NCBI GenBank assembly: GCA_002369255.1
Contig: DFFO01000071.1
Coordinates: forward strand, 1-17,341
Reading direction: 5' to 3'
Length of the DNA: 17,341 nt
Origin: Lachnospiraceae bacterium UBA3774
GTDB lineage: Bacteria; Bacillota; Clostridia; Lachnospirales; Lachnospiraceae
How positions within the stretch are numbered: the stretch's first letter is position 1; every line of letters starts with the position of its first letter. Under the pieces are notes generated by a model, which ran no database searches, had not been told where the DNA came from, and saw nothing but the letters and a program-made list of their open reading frames with translations. The translations under genes were made by a program, and so were the position numbers. Shown piece after piece: positions 1-7,406 of the stretch.

Positions 1-358
1 GATGAGGCATGGTGCGAAGGAATTCCAGCGTATGTCTCTTTTTCTGGAGGGGATATTCGAGAGGGCAGCTTCCGAGGATCTCTATTTCTGAGGCGTTTAT
101 CTCCGGAACGTCATCTCTTCCCTGAACTGTTTTGCCGCTGATCTTTAAGGCTGTACCGAGGCGCAGGGCGTCCTGCGAATACTTTGTGCCGCCCGATTTG
201 TCTATAACTATCTGAAGATGTTTCAAACTTGTGCCGTCATTAAGCTCTATAAACGCAACGTTTTTGGAATCTCTCGCTGTGCGTACCCAGCCGCAGACAG
301 TGACCTCGCTGCCGTAAGCCTTGTCGGCAAAAATCTGTTTCACATCGATGTGCTTCAT
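1..358 (-). CDS. asnS: Asparaginyl-tRNA synthetase, N-terminal part (cut by left edge)
   Basis: Class II asparaginyl-tRNA synthetase, which charges tRNA-Asn with asparagine in the cytoplasm. Only the first 119 codons are present, and the frame runs open off the left edge. My translation of the minus strand shows the N-terminal OB-fold anticodon-binding domain: a GWVRTARDSK segment near residues 23-32, FIELNDGTSLKHLQIV near 36-51, then the AsnS-typical YPLQKKRHTLEFLRTMPH at about 102-119, which leads into the catalytic domain. The ATG at 358 is preceded by a GAAGGGG-like ribosome site with suitable spacing. It lies 44 bases downstream of alr on the same strand and has its own promoter-like sequence in that gap. 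AspS and LysS share the OB fold, but the YPLQKKRH segment fits AsnS best. Confidence 0.93.
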   Translation of the reverse strand, partial: MKHIDVKQIFADKAYGSEVTVCGWVRTARDSKNVAFIELNDGTSLKHLQIVIDKSGGTKYSQDALRLGTALKISGKTVQGRDDVPEINASEIEILGSCPLEYPLQKKRHTLEFLRTMPH

Positions 359-393
359 ATATTTCCCCTTCCGGTAATTAAAAATATTTGCTT

Positions 394-422
394 ATTATAC
401 ACTCAATCTCCGGTTTTTTCCA
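394..422 (-). promoter_or_regulatory. Putative sigma-70/A-type promoter for asnS
   Basis: On the minus strand a perfect TATAAT (399..394) lies 17 bases downstream of TGGAAA (422..417), a 4/6 match to TTGACA. The -35 part sits inside the last codons of alr. Transcription would start near position 387, giving a leader of roughly 29 bases before the asnS ATG at 358. The bases after the -10 (AAGCAA) are identical to those after the -10 upstream of ddl. The -35 is weak, so this is a prediction from consensus only. Confidence 0.55.
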
Positions 423-1527
423 TATCCTGCAAAGAATCGTTGATATATATCCTGGTAACTCTCTTTGAAATGCCGCAAAGTATGGTATAACCGATAATTC
501 CGATCTCCTGAGCCATATCGTCGGCGTCATAGTGATCGCCGAGAAGCTCAACCTCCGTTCCAAGCTTTGCCTCGGGAATGTCCGTAACGTCAACCATCAT
601 CTGATCCATGCACACACGGCCGAGAATCTTTGCGGGTTTTCCGTTTATAAAGACCTTTCCTTTGTTTGAAAGAAGTCTGTTGTACCCGTCTGCATAACCT
701 ATCGGAATCGTGGCGACCATCATATCGTCAAAAGCCATATATGACCGTCCGTATCCTATGCTCTCGCCCTTATATACCTTTTTTACCATGGATACGACTG
801 ATTTCCATTTCAGAGCGGGTTTTATGCCGCGGGGCAAGGTATTAAGATAATCGGGTTTTATTCCGTAAAGAACGATCCCGAGTCTCGCAAAACAGCCGTA
901 ATGCTCCTGCCACAAGCCTCCTGCGGAATTTAAGCAGTGGATATAGGGCAGCTTCATGTCGGAAACGCGAGCAACTACCTCTTTGAACTTTGATATCTGC
1001 ACATCTGTAAAATGCTGTTCACTCGGCGTATCCGCCACGCAAAGATGTGTAAAGATACCATCAAGCAGAAAGCTTCCGTCATATTTCCTGATGACCCTCT
1101 CACATTCCAAAGGGTCGTCTGCGTCAAGTCCGATGCGGTTCATTCCGGTATCTATTGCAAATTGAGCCTTTATGCCTTTGACGTTCATGCCCGCCAGCGT
1201 CTGCGCGTATTCGTCAGATAAAAGCGTCTGCGTAATATCGTATTTTACGAGATCCTCTGCCCTTTCCTCCGGAGTATATCCGAGGATCAGTATCTGACCC
1301 TGCACTCCGGCCTCGCGAAGCTCTATCGCCTCGTCGATATTTGACACGGCAAAGTCGCTGCAGCCCTCTTTGCTTAAGGTCTGAGCCACTTTTACGGCTC
1401 CGTGTCCATAGGCGTCCGCTTTTACCACGGCCATTACCTTTTGGTCTTTTCCGAGGTGTTCCTTAAAAATGCGGTAATTGTTTAAAAGAATGTTCAGGTC
1501 TATCTCGACCCAGCAGCGATGATACAT
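403..1527 (-). CDS. alr: Alanine racemase
   Basis: PLP-dependent alanine racemase (EC 5.1.1.1), which interconverts L- and D-alanine in the cytoplasm and supplies D-Ala for peptidoglycan. The 374 residues are a normal length. The PLP-binding lysine is K36 in the motif AVVKADAYGHG. The second catalytic base is the tyrosine in SIGYGRSY (about Y259). TGMNRIG (R131), RLGIVLYG and the C-terminal domain motif CMDQMMVDVTD are also present. The ATG overlaps the ddl stop by one base (TAATG), so the two are probably translationally coupled and form a D-Ala-D-Ala supply pair. The last codons also hold the -35 region of the putative asnS promoter. Recognition is firm. Confidence 0.96.
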   Translation of the reverse strand: MYHRCWVEIDLNILLNNYRIFKEHLGKDQKVMAVVKADAYGHGAVKVAQTLSKEGCSDFAVSNIDEAIELREAGVQGQILILGYTPEERAEDLVKYDITQTLLSDEYAQTLAGMNVKGIKAQFAIDTGMNRIGLDADDPLECERVIRKYDGSFLLDGIFTHLCVADTPSEQHFTDVQISKFKEVVARVSDMKLPYIHCLNSAGGLWQEHYGCFARLGIVLYGIKPDYLNTLPRGIKPALKWKSVVSMVKKVYKGESIGYGRSYMAFDDMMVATIPIGYADGYNRLLSNKGKVFINGKPAKILGRVCMDQMMVDVTDIPEAKLGTEVELLGDHYDADDMAQEIGIIGYTILCGISKRVTRIYINDSLQDMEKTGD

Positions 1528-2462
1528 TATTTTTCTCCGGATGTTTTAACTATCATATCAACGAGATCGTCAAAACTGATCCCGAGATATGCCGCAGCGT
1601 CGGGCACAAGGCTGGTGGCCGTCATGCCCGGGATGGTATTGATCTCAACGGCTCGCGGTTTTCCGTCCGCTCCGAGAATAAAATCCACCCTTGCAACTCC
1701 ATTGCACAAAAGCGCCTTGTACGCCTGCACGGCAAGCGCAGAGGTTTCGGACATGATATCGTCCGGAATCCTCGCGGGGATGATGTGATGGCTCATTTCC
1801 GGCGCATATTTCGATTCAAAATCATAAAACTCGTTTTCAGACACTATCTCTATGACGGGAAGCGCCTTTACGCCGTTTTCGTCCTCCATGAGCGGAACGG
1901 TAAGCTCAGTTCCCGGTAAGAATTCTTCTATAAGAAGCTCATTGTCATATTGATAGATTTCTTTAAGTACCTTGGGCAGCTCGCCGGACGTCTTTACTAT
2001 TTTGACTCCGACGCTCGAGCCCTGACAGGGCGCCTTTACCACGAGAGGAAGTCCAAGTTCTGAGACGGCCTTTTTTGCAAGACCCGGAAAGTCAGGGGTT
2101 TCTCCGCGGAAAACGCATATATATTTTGCGGTAGGGATATGGCTTTGCTCAAACATTTTTTTTGTGATGATCTTATCCATGCACATGGCCGATGAAGCTA
2201 CTTTGGACCCGGTATAGGGTATCCCCGCAAGCTCTAACAGGCCCTGGATAGTGCCGTCCTCGCCGCATTTTCCATGAAGCGCAAGTACCGCAAGATCCGG
2301 TTTTTTGGCAATTATCTCGCCGCAGTTGTCTGCGTTCAATATGAATTTTTCGGCGTTATAACCCTTATTGCAGAGCGCTTTATACATAGCCTCTCCGCTT
2401 TTTAGGGAAATCTCTCTTTCAGAGGATGTTCCTCCCATTATTACCAAAACTGACCTTGGCAT
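1527..2462 (-). CDS. ddl: D-alanine--D-alanine ligase
   Basis: ATP-grasp ligase (EC 6.3.2.4) joining two D-alanines for the peptidoglycan stem peptide. Family residues are visible: GGTSSEREIS near the N-terminus with E15, LHGKCGEDG at 62-70, GSSVGV at 148-153, the omega-loop K218-Y219, and EINTIPGMT at 273-281 with the metal ligands. The Lys-Tyr pair is the D-Ala-D-Ala type rather than the VanA depsipeptide type. I place the start at the ATG at 2462, giving 311 residues. A GGAGGG ribosome site (2475..2470) sits 7 bases before it, and E15 then has the same number as in E. coli DdlB. The in-frame ATG at 2477 overlaps that site and lies at the predicted transcription start. The residue two before the usual E-A-K-Y motif is Phe instead of Tyr, a conservative change. 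Confidence 0.95.
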   Translation of the reverse strand: MPRSVLVIMGGTSSEREISLKSGEAMYKALCNKGYNAEKFILNADNCGEIIAKKPDLAVLALHGKCGEDGTIQGLLELAGIPYTGSKVASSAMCMDKIITKKMFEQSHIPTAKYICVFRGETPDFPGLAKKAVSELGLPLVVKAPCQGSSVGVKIVKTSGELPKVLKEIYQYDNELLIEEFLPGTELTVPLMEDENGVKALPVIEIVSENEFYDFESKYAPEMSHHIIPARIPDDIMSETSALAVQAYKALLCNGVARVDFILGADGKPRAVEINTIPGMTATSLVPDAAAYLGISFDDLVDMIVKTSGEK

Positions 2463-2469
2463 TTTTTTG

Positions 2470-2475
2470 CCCTCC
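2470..2475 (-). promoter_or_regulatory. Ribosome binding site that sets the ddl start
   Basis: GGAGGG on the minus strand, 7 bases before the ATG at 2462. It lies inside the apparent N-terminal extension that would begin at the ATG at 2477, which has no comparable upstream site. It therefore argues for the downstream start. Confidence 0.7.
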
Positions 2476-2482
2476 ATTGCTT

Positions 2483-2511
2483 ATTATAAAACATTTGCCT
2501 TATACATTCCA
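2483..2511 (-). promoter_or_regulatory. Putative promoter for ddl-alr
   Basis: A perfect TATAAT (2488..2483) lies 17 bases after TGGAAT (2511..2506, only 3/6 to TTGACA). The -35 falls in the last codons of wecB. Transcription would begin near 2476, just before the GGAGGG ribosome site, leaving a leader of about 14 bases. The layout, the -10 and the downstream AAGCAA match the element before asnS. It would let the D-Ala genes be expressed independently of the glycan operon. Confidence 0.5.
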
Positions 2512-3615
2512 CGGCTCGCAGCTTCCTTTTTCAAGAACGTCCGCGATCCTTTTGCATGCATTGCCGTCCCCGTAAGGATTGCATGCGTGCGCCATGGCTT
2601 CATAGGCTTTTTCGTCCTCCAGTAATTCCCGGAAATTGTTGTATATCGTTTCCTCGTCTGTTCCGACCAGCCTGAGCGTGCCGGCGTCTACGCCTTCGGG
2701 ACGCTCGGTAACAGAGCGCATAACAAGAACGGGTTTGCCGTATGACGGACATTCCTCCTGTATTCCGCCGGAATCCGTAAGGCAGAGGTGACATCTGGCT
2801 TCAAAATTGTGGCAGTCAAAAACGTCGACCGGCTCTATTATATGTATTGTATCACAACCTGAGAGCTCTTCGTCAGCCGCTTTTCTTACTACGGGATTCA
2901 TATGTATCGGATATATGGCTCTGCACTCCGGATGTTCTTCCAGCACTCTGCGTATCGCGCGAAACATGCTATGCATGGGCTCACCGAGGTTTTCCCTGCG
3001 GTGCGCCGTTATAAGAATCAGCTTTTTGTCGCCGACCCAGTCAAGCTCGGGATGGGAATAATCATCGGTAACGGTATGCTTCATGGCGTCTATAACCGTA
3101 TTTCCCGTAACAAAGACAGTCTCTGGGTTTTTCCCCTCACGGATGAGGTTGTCGGCGGCGAGCCTTGTCGGAGCGAAATTGTAACTGCTGATACAGGAAA
3201 CAGCTTCCCGGTTGAATTCCTCCGGGTACGGCGAATATATGTCATAAGTCCGAAGACCCGCTTCGACGTGCCCTACCGGTATCTGCAGATAATAGCAGGC
3301 AAGCGCGGCGGCAAACGTAGTAGAGGTATCTCCGTGAACCAGCACCACGTCGGGCTTTTCTTTTGTAAGAACGTCTTTTGTTTCGTTTAATACTCCTGTC
3401 GTAATATCAAAAAGAGTCTGGCCTTCCTTCATCAGAGAAAGATCATAATCAGGAGTGACGTCAAAGGCGGCAAGCACCTGATCAAGCATCTGTCTGTGCT
3501 GGCCTGTGACGCAGACGACGGTTTTTATGCCGGTCCTGCCCTTTAATTCATTTACGAGAGGGCACATTTTTATTGCTTCGGGCCTTGTCCCGAATACCAG
3601 CATTACCTTTTTCAT
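2500..3615 (-). CDS. wecB: UDP-N-acetylglucosamine 2-epimerase (non-hydrolysing)
   Basis: Converts UDP-GlcNAc to UDP-ManNAc in the cytoplasm (WecB/MnaA family, EC 5.1.3.14, GT-B fold). Visible signatures are FGTRPEAIK at the N-terminus, VHGDTSTT with the catalytic Asp (about D96), GHVEAGLRT with Glu, PEEFNR with Glu, ITAHRRENLG with the conserved His, and DSGGIQEECPSYGKPVL with TERPEGVDAGT in the UDP-binding half. The length of about 371 is standard. The ATG at 3615 shares one base with the wzx stop. A GTG one codon upstream (3618) would give a 4-base overlap, and an AAGGAG site at 3630..3625 could serve either. With wecC about 2.6 kb upstream it forms the UDP-ManNAcA route. It is the last glycan gene before ddl. 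Confidence 0.95.
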   Translation of the reverse strand: MKKVMLVFGTRPEAIKMCPLVNELKGRTGIKTVVCVTGQHRQMLDQVLAAFDVTPDYDLSLMKEGQTLFDITTGVLNETKDVLTKEKPDVVLVHGDTSTTFAAALACYYLQIPVGHVEAGLRTYDIYSPYPEEFNREAVSCISSYNFAPTRLAADNLIREGKNPETVFVTGNTVIDAMKHTVTDDYSHPELDWVGDKKLILITAHRRENLGEPMHSMFRAIRRVLEEHPECRAIYPIHMNPVVRKAADEELSGCDTIHIIEPVDVFDCHNFEARCHLCLTDSGGIQEECPSYGKPVLVMRSVTERPEGVDAGTLRLVGTDEETIYNNFRELLEDEKAYEAMAHACNPYGDGNACKRIADVLEKGSCEPWNV

Positions 3616-5147
3616 CACACTCTTCTCCTTATAGTTTTTTTGACTATTTCCATAATGGCCTTAAATTCCCGCGTGCGGCAAAACAAAAGAATGATCGCAA
3701 GATTTGAGATCACAAGACTTATAACAAGGCCTATAATAAGCTGCACAAAACCGCTGCCCGGATAAACCGCTCCCAGTAAAAACTGCGACGCGGCGCAGCA
3801 TCCCACGGTGACCGCAATATAAAGGAAATACACGAGAAAATACTCCCATACACTTTTGAAAAAAACCATGCGGTATATAAGCCAGGGGTCGTACCAAAGC
3901 TGCGTCAAAGCTCTTGATATGAGCGTTCCGAGTATTATTCCGGCTATTCCGATATACTTTGCAAGCAGGATGGAAATGCCGATATTAAGCGCCGCCATAA
4001 TGACAGGCCTGTATTTTCCCTGTACAAAAAGCCCGTTTGACGTGCGAAACTGCGATATGGGGCTTAGCACTCCTTTTACGTAAAAATCCGCAATAAGCAG
4101 AGCAACTACAAATGCGGAAAAAGAGTTTTCTTTTCCCTGCCAGAGATACATAAACGGATTAAAAAGCGTCCACAGACAGGTGGCGCAAACGCAGTAAATC
4201 CAGAATGCAAGAAACAGCATCTGCCTGAATATCCTGTGCTGATGCTCCGGAGTGCTCTTTACGGCGAGGTTTCCGATACTTGCGGAGGTCGCGTTGAAAA
4301 GCTGCATTACAAACAGATATACGTTGTTTGTGATAAGATTGTAATTGCCCAGGATACCTACGAAAACGGTACCGAGCATAGATGATGTTATGACGCTGTC
4401 CGTGCCGTTTAAAACGGTGCCGGAGACCTTGTAAAGAGCCAGCGCTCTCACGTCCGAAAACAGTTTTTTCCGTTCCGCGGGCTCAAGCTTTTCGACGCTT
4501 TTTTCTTTAAGCACCGGATACTGTTTTTCAGCCACCTTTGCGACGATAAAATTTTGCGCCAGATTTGCGGCGACAGAGAAAGCCAGATATATCAAAAAGT
4601 TCTTGAATACCAAAAGAAGCACGCATTCGATCGCGGCCTTTACCACCGAAACAATCGCCCTGAATTTTGAAACCACGTAATCTTTTTGCGCGGCCGTAAG
4701 GAAGGTGGCTTTGTAAATCAGCAGATATGACGAAGCCGTATTCAAAAGATAGAAGACATAAATGATTTTTATATCCTCTTTTACGCTCGGCACGTCTTTT
4801 ATTATATATTTCAGAAAAGGTATCAGCGCGGTTCCGACGGCAAGCACGATAGCCGCAATCACCATATATATGCGCCTGTAAACGTTCATGAGCTTGGCGA
4901 TCTGTTTTTCGTCGCCGGTAGCTATGGGCCTATATAGCGCGTACGTGATCGCCTGGCCTATGCCAAGCTCCGCAAAGGAAAGCATTGTCAGAACGTCAGT
5001 AAAAACGCCGGAAACTCCGGCGTATTCCATACCGAGAACCCGTATGAATATCGTACGGGTAATAAACATCGTCAGCAGCGTGATGATCCTGACGGCCACT
5101 CCGCCGACGGCATTGAGCAATGTGTTTTTTGTCCTGCTGTTTTCCAT
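3615..5147 (-). CDS. wzx: Wzx-like polysaccharide flippase (MOP superfamily)
   Basis: A 510-residue, strongly hydrophobic protein with about 12-14 predicted membrane helices, typical of lipid-linked repeat-unit flippases that move undecaprenyl-PP-oligosaccharide across the plasma membrane. The N-terminal SRTKNTLLNAVGG and TRTIFIRVLGMEYAGVSGVF segments, and GTDSVITSSMLGTVFVGILGNYNLI at about residues 248-272, match the Firmicute polysaccharide export pattern. A charged loop lies near 210-235, and the C-terminus ends in basic residues (KKTIRRRV). It starts directly after the ATP-grasp stop with only a weak ribosome site, suggesting coupling, and its stop overlaps wecB. Family assignment is good, but the substrate cannot be read from the sequence. 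Confidence 0.88.
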   Translation of the reverse strand: MENSRTKNTLLNAVGGVAVRIITLLTMFITRTIFIRVLGMEYAGVSGVFTDVLTMLSFAELGIGQAITYALYRPIATGDEKQIAKLMNVYRRIYMVIAAIVLAVGTALIPFLKYIIKDVPSVKEDIKIIYVFYLLNTASSYLLIYKATFLTAAQKDYVVSKFRAIVSVVKAAIECVLLLVFKNFLIYLAFSVAANLAQNFIVAKVAEKQYPVLKEKSVEKLEPAERKKLFSDVRALALYKVSGTVLNGTDSVITSSMLGTVFVGILGNYNLITNNVYLFVMQLFNATSASIGNLAVKSTPEHQHRIFRQMLFLAFWIYCVCATCLWTLFNPFMYLWQGKENSFSAFVVALLIADFYVKGVLSPISQFRTSNGLFVQGKYRPVIMAALNIGISILLAKYIGIAGIILGTLISRALTQLWYDPWLIYRMVFFKSVWEYFLVYFLYIAVTVGCCAASQFLLGAVYPGSGFVQLIIGLVISLVISNLAIILLFCRTREFKAIMEIVKKTIRRRV

Positions 5148-6164
5148 TTAAGCTTTCTGCAAATCCTTATCCACCATGGCAAGCGCGGCCTCAAAATCAG
5201 CTTTGAGACCCGGCTGCGTATGGTCATAATAAAGCTCCATAGAAGCGGTATTGAAGGACTCGTTGCCTTCTATCAACAGCGGTCCGTCCTTGGTGATCGC
5301 GACGTCCCAGCCGACTATATGCGTGTTTTTAAGCACTTTTGAAGCATTTCTGACAAGCTCTACGGCTTCTTCCCAGAACGGGATCTCCATTCCGATCTCA
5401 TCGCGTCCGGCCTGGCTTGCGGGAAGTCTTCTAAACTCGTTTACGCGGAAGGTCGTATCTATTTTTCCGGTCTCCTTGTCAATTCTCGCAACCGTTCCGC
5501 CCGATGAAACGTTATCCACATCCGCTCCGACAGAGCCTATACGAAGGCATGCGACCATGACCCTGAAAAAGTTTTCGGAATGTATCGTAACGATCCTGAT
5601 GGTATTGAGCGAAGTGGGATTAAGGCGTTTTATCTCGTCGCAGTTTTCTATGACCTTTTCTGCCATATCATAGGAATTTTCGCGGGCATACGTCAGAAAA
5701 TCCTCCACGCTCATATCCTTTGTATCTATTATGTGAACCTGCTTTCCGGAGCAGCCCCCGGAGTTTTTCATGACGGCTCTGTCATTGTTTTCAAGAAATT
5801 CCTTTATCTCTTCTTCGGGAGCGTCAAGGAGGCTGACGTGTTTTCTTTTTACAAAATCGGAAAACAGCTCGTTAAACCGCCTTTTGTCATGAAAGATTTT
5901 TCCCTCTTCGACGTCGTTGTATTTGAATATCTTTCGCAAAAGCCAGAAAACCGTTACATAGGTCTTTCTGTTTTTGTGCGAACGGTGCAGAAAATCCAGA
6001 CATTCATACTCGGTATAAATAGTGCCGTATACCGTGCAGCACCAGATAGCGTCGATGATCACTCGAAGTCTTGAAACGTCGTATTTTTCCGAAACTCTCT
6101 TGCTCATAACTTTGAGTTCCGCATTATGCTTTAGCAAATGATTTACAGATGCCCTGATAAACAT
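5148..6164 (-). CDS. Sugar-transfer-associated ATP-grasp protein
   Basis: A 338-residue protein that I recognise as the ATP-grasp group found in polysaccharide loci (Pfam ATPgrasp_ST). ATP-grasp enzymes join a carboxylate to an amine through an acyl-phosphate. The N-terminal ~120 residues are helical and family-specific. Then come the nucleotide-binding AVMKNSGGCSGKQVH (about 130-144), LNTIRIVT (186-193), DVDNVSSGGTVARID (215-229) and the metal-binding VGWDVAITKDGPLLIEGN (284-301; D287, E299, N301). No signal peptide or membrane helix is evident. It lies between wecC and wzx, so a role in modifying the repeat unit before export is plausible, for example amide formation on the ManNAcA carboxyl group. 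The true substrates are unknown. The nearby D-Ala genes may be coincidental. Confidence 0.85.
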   Translation of the reverse strand: MFIRASVNHLLKHNAELKVMSKRVSEKYDVSRLRVIIDAIWCCTVYGTIYTEYECLDFLHRSHKNRKTYVTVFWLLRKIFKYNDVEEGKIFHDKRRFNELFSDFVKRKHVSLLDAPEEEIKEFLENNDRAVMKNSGGCSGKQVHIIDTKDMSVEDFLTYARENSYDMAEKVIENCDEIKRLNPTSLNTIRIVTIHSENFFRVMVACLRIGSVGADVDNVSSGGTVARIDKETGKIDTTFRVNEFRRLPASQAGRDEIGMEIPFWEEAVELVRNASKVLKNTHIVGWDVAITKDGPLLIEGNESFNTASMELYYDHTQPGLKADFEAALAMVDKDLQKA

Positions 6165-6183
6165 TTTTTACGTCCTGCCTTTT

Positions 6184-7404
6184 TCAGATGTGATAAACTC
6201 CCGGAAGATCGATGACATTGTGACAGTCAAGCACAGTCTTTCCGGAGAGTTTTTCTTTGTTTTCCACGATTTCATCGTGTTTTACCATTACCACGACAAG
6301 ATCAACGTCGTCAAGGAAGCTGTTAAGATCGTGATATTGATTTTTGACCACATCCTTTTCGATAAAAGGATCATAGACTTTAAGGCCAGGAGCAAGATGT
6401 CTTTCCTGGCTTTCAAGAAGCTGCAGCGTGGGTGATTCTCTCATATCGTCCACGTTTTCTTTGTATGTCAGTCCGTAGAGGCCTACTCTTCCGATATCGG
6501 TCATGCCATTTTCCTGCATTATCTCATAGATGCGGTTCAGCACAAAATCAGGCATTTTGTCATTTGTTTTCATTGCCTCGTCTATGACCTTGGCAAGTCC
6601 CGGATAATCGCCGACGAGAAACCACGGATCGACCGAAATGCAGTGTCCCCCTACTCCGGGACCCGGCTTTAAGATGTTTACTCTCGGATGCATGTTGCAG
6701 ATCCTGATGATCTCGTAAACATCCATATCATCATGGCGGCATATCTTTGCCAGCTCGTTTGCAAAAGCGATATTTACGGCGCGGTACGTATTTTCCACTA
6801 CCTTTGTCATTTCAGCCGTTTTTATATCGGTAACCACTATTTCGCCTTTGCAAAATGACGAATACAGCTCTTTTATTTTTTCTCCGACCTGTCTGTCGTC
6901 GGCGCCGATCGTCCTGTTGTTGTGTATCAGTTCATAGACCATATTTCCGGGAATGATCCTCTCCGGAGCATGAACAAGATTGACGTCTTTTCCGGCCTCA
7001 AGTCCGAGCTCGGCAAGCACTGGTCTGACCGCTTTTTCGATGGTGCCGGGAGACACGGTGGATTCCACTACCACGGTTGCGCCCTTTTTGCATACGGAAA
7101 GCACTTTCCTTACCGCAGCTACAACATAGGCAGGGTCTACCTTTTTGCTGAATTTGTCGTACGGTGTGGGGACGGATACTATGTACGTATCCGTTTCCTG
7201 ATATTCCGTAGTAAAAGTGATCCCGGCTTTAAGCGCCGCCTCAAAGAGCTCGTCAAGCCCTTTTTCCTTGAACGTCGTCCTGCCGCTGCTAAGCGTTGCG
7301 ACCAGCTCTTTGTTGTAGTCGGTTCCGACCACTTCCACGCCGGAAGACGCGAGCATAAGCGCCGTAGGAAGTCCTATGTACCCCAATCCTATTACGTTTA
7401 CCAT
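6184..7404 (-). CDS. wecC: UDP-N-acetyl-D-mannosamine dehydrogenase
   Basis: NAD-dependent four-electron oxidation of UDP-ManNAc to UDP-ManNAcA. The 406 residues show the three-domain UDP-sugar dehydrogenase plan: Rossmann motif GLGYIGLP at 6-13, the SVPTPYD segment (77-83), the conserved KTAEMTKVVENTYRAVNIAFANEL region (195-218), and the catalytic cysteine C255 in GPGVGGHCISVDPWF. The MHPRVNIL stretch just before the catalytic motif and the VDPWF after it are WecC hallmarks, unlike WbpA/UDP-GlcNAc dehydrogenases. A strong TGGAGGA ribosome site precedes the ATG, overlapping the end of the pyruvyl transferase gene. Its substrate would come from WecB, encoded downstream in the same operon. Confidence 0.94.
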   Translation of the reverse strand: MVNVIGLGYIGLPTALMLASSGVEVVGTDYNKELVATLSSGRTTFKEKGLDELFEAALKAGITFTTEYQETDTYIVSVPTPYDKFSKKVDPAYVVAAVRKVLSVCKKGATVVVESTVSPGTIEKAVRPVLAELGLEAGKDVNLVHAPERIIPGNMVYELIHNNRTIGADDRQVGEKIKELYSSFCKGEIVVTDIKTAEMTKVVENTYRAVNIAFANELAKICRHDDMDVYEIIRICNMHPRVNILKPGPGVGGHCISVDPWFLVGDYPGLAKVIDEAMKTNDKMPDFVLNRIYEIMQENGMTDIGRVGLYGLTYKENVDDMRESPTLQLLESQERHLAPGLKVYDPFIEKDVVKNQYHDLNSFLDDVDLVVVMVKHDEIVENKEKLSGKTVLDCHNVIDLPGVYHI

Positions 7405-7406
7405 TA

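Noticed and set aside
359..402. AT-rich gap as an intrinsic terminator of alr
   Set aside because: No GC-rich stem precedes the T/A runs. A promoter reading explains it better.
218..490. Small plus-strand frame over the asnS/alr junction
   Set aside because: It covers the asnS 5' end, the promoter-like gap and the alr 3' end. The opposite strand is fully explained.
1527..2477. VanA/VanC-like depsipeptide ligase, and a ddl start at 2477
   Set aside because: The omega-loop keeps the Lys-Tyr pair of D-Ala-D-Ala ligases. The 2477 ATG lacks an upstream ribosome site and overlaps the GGAGGG that serves 2462.
2500..7404. WbpA/B/E/D/I-type pathway to UDP-2,3-diacetamido-mannuronic acid
   Set aside because: Homologues of all five functions are nominally present, but the dehydrogenase has WecC-type HPRVNIL...VDPWF motifs, the epimerase is WecB-like, and the oxidoreductase does not resemble WlbA. 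I keep it as an unlikely alternative.
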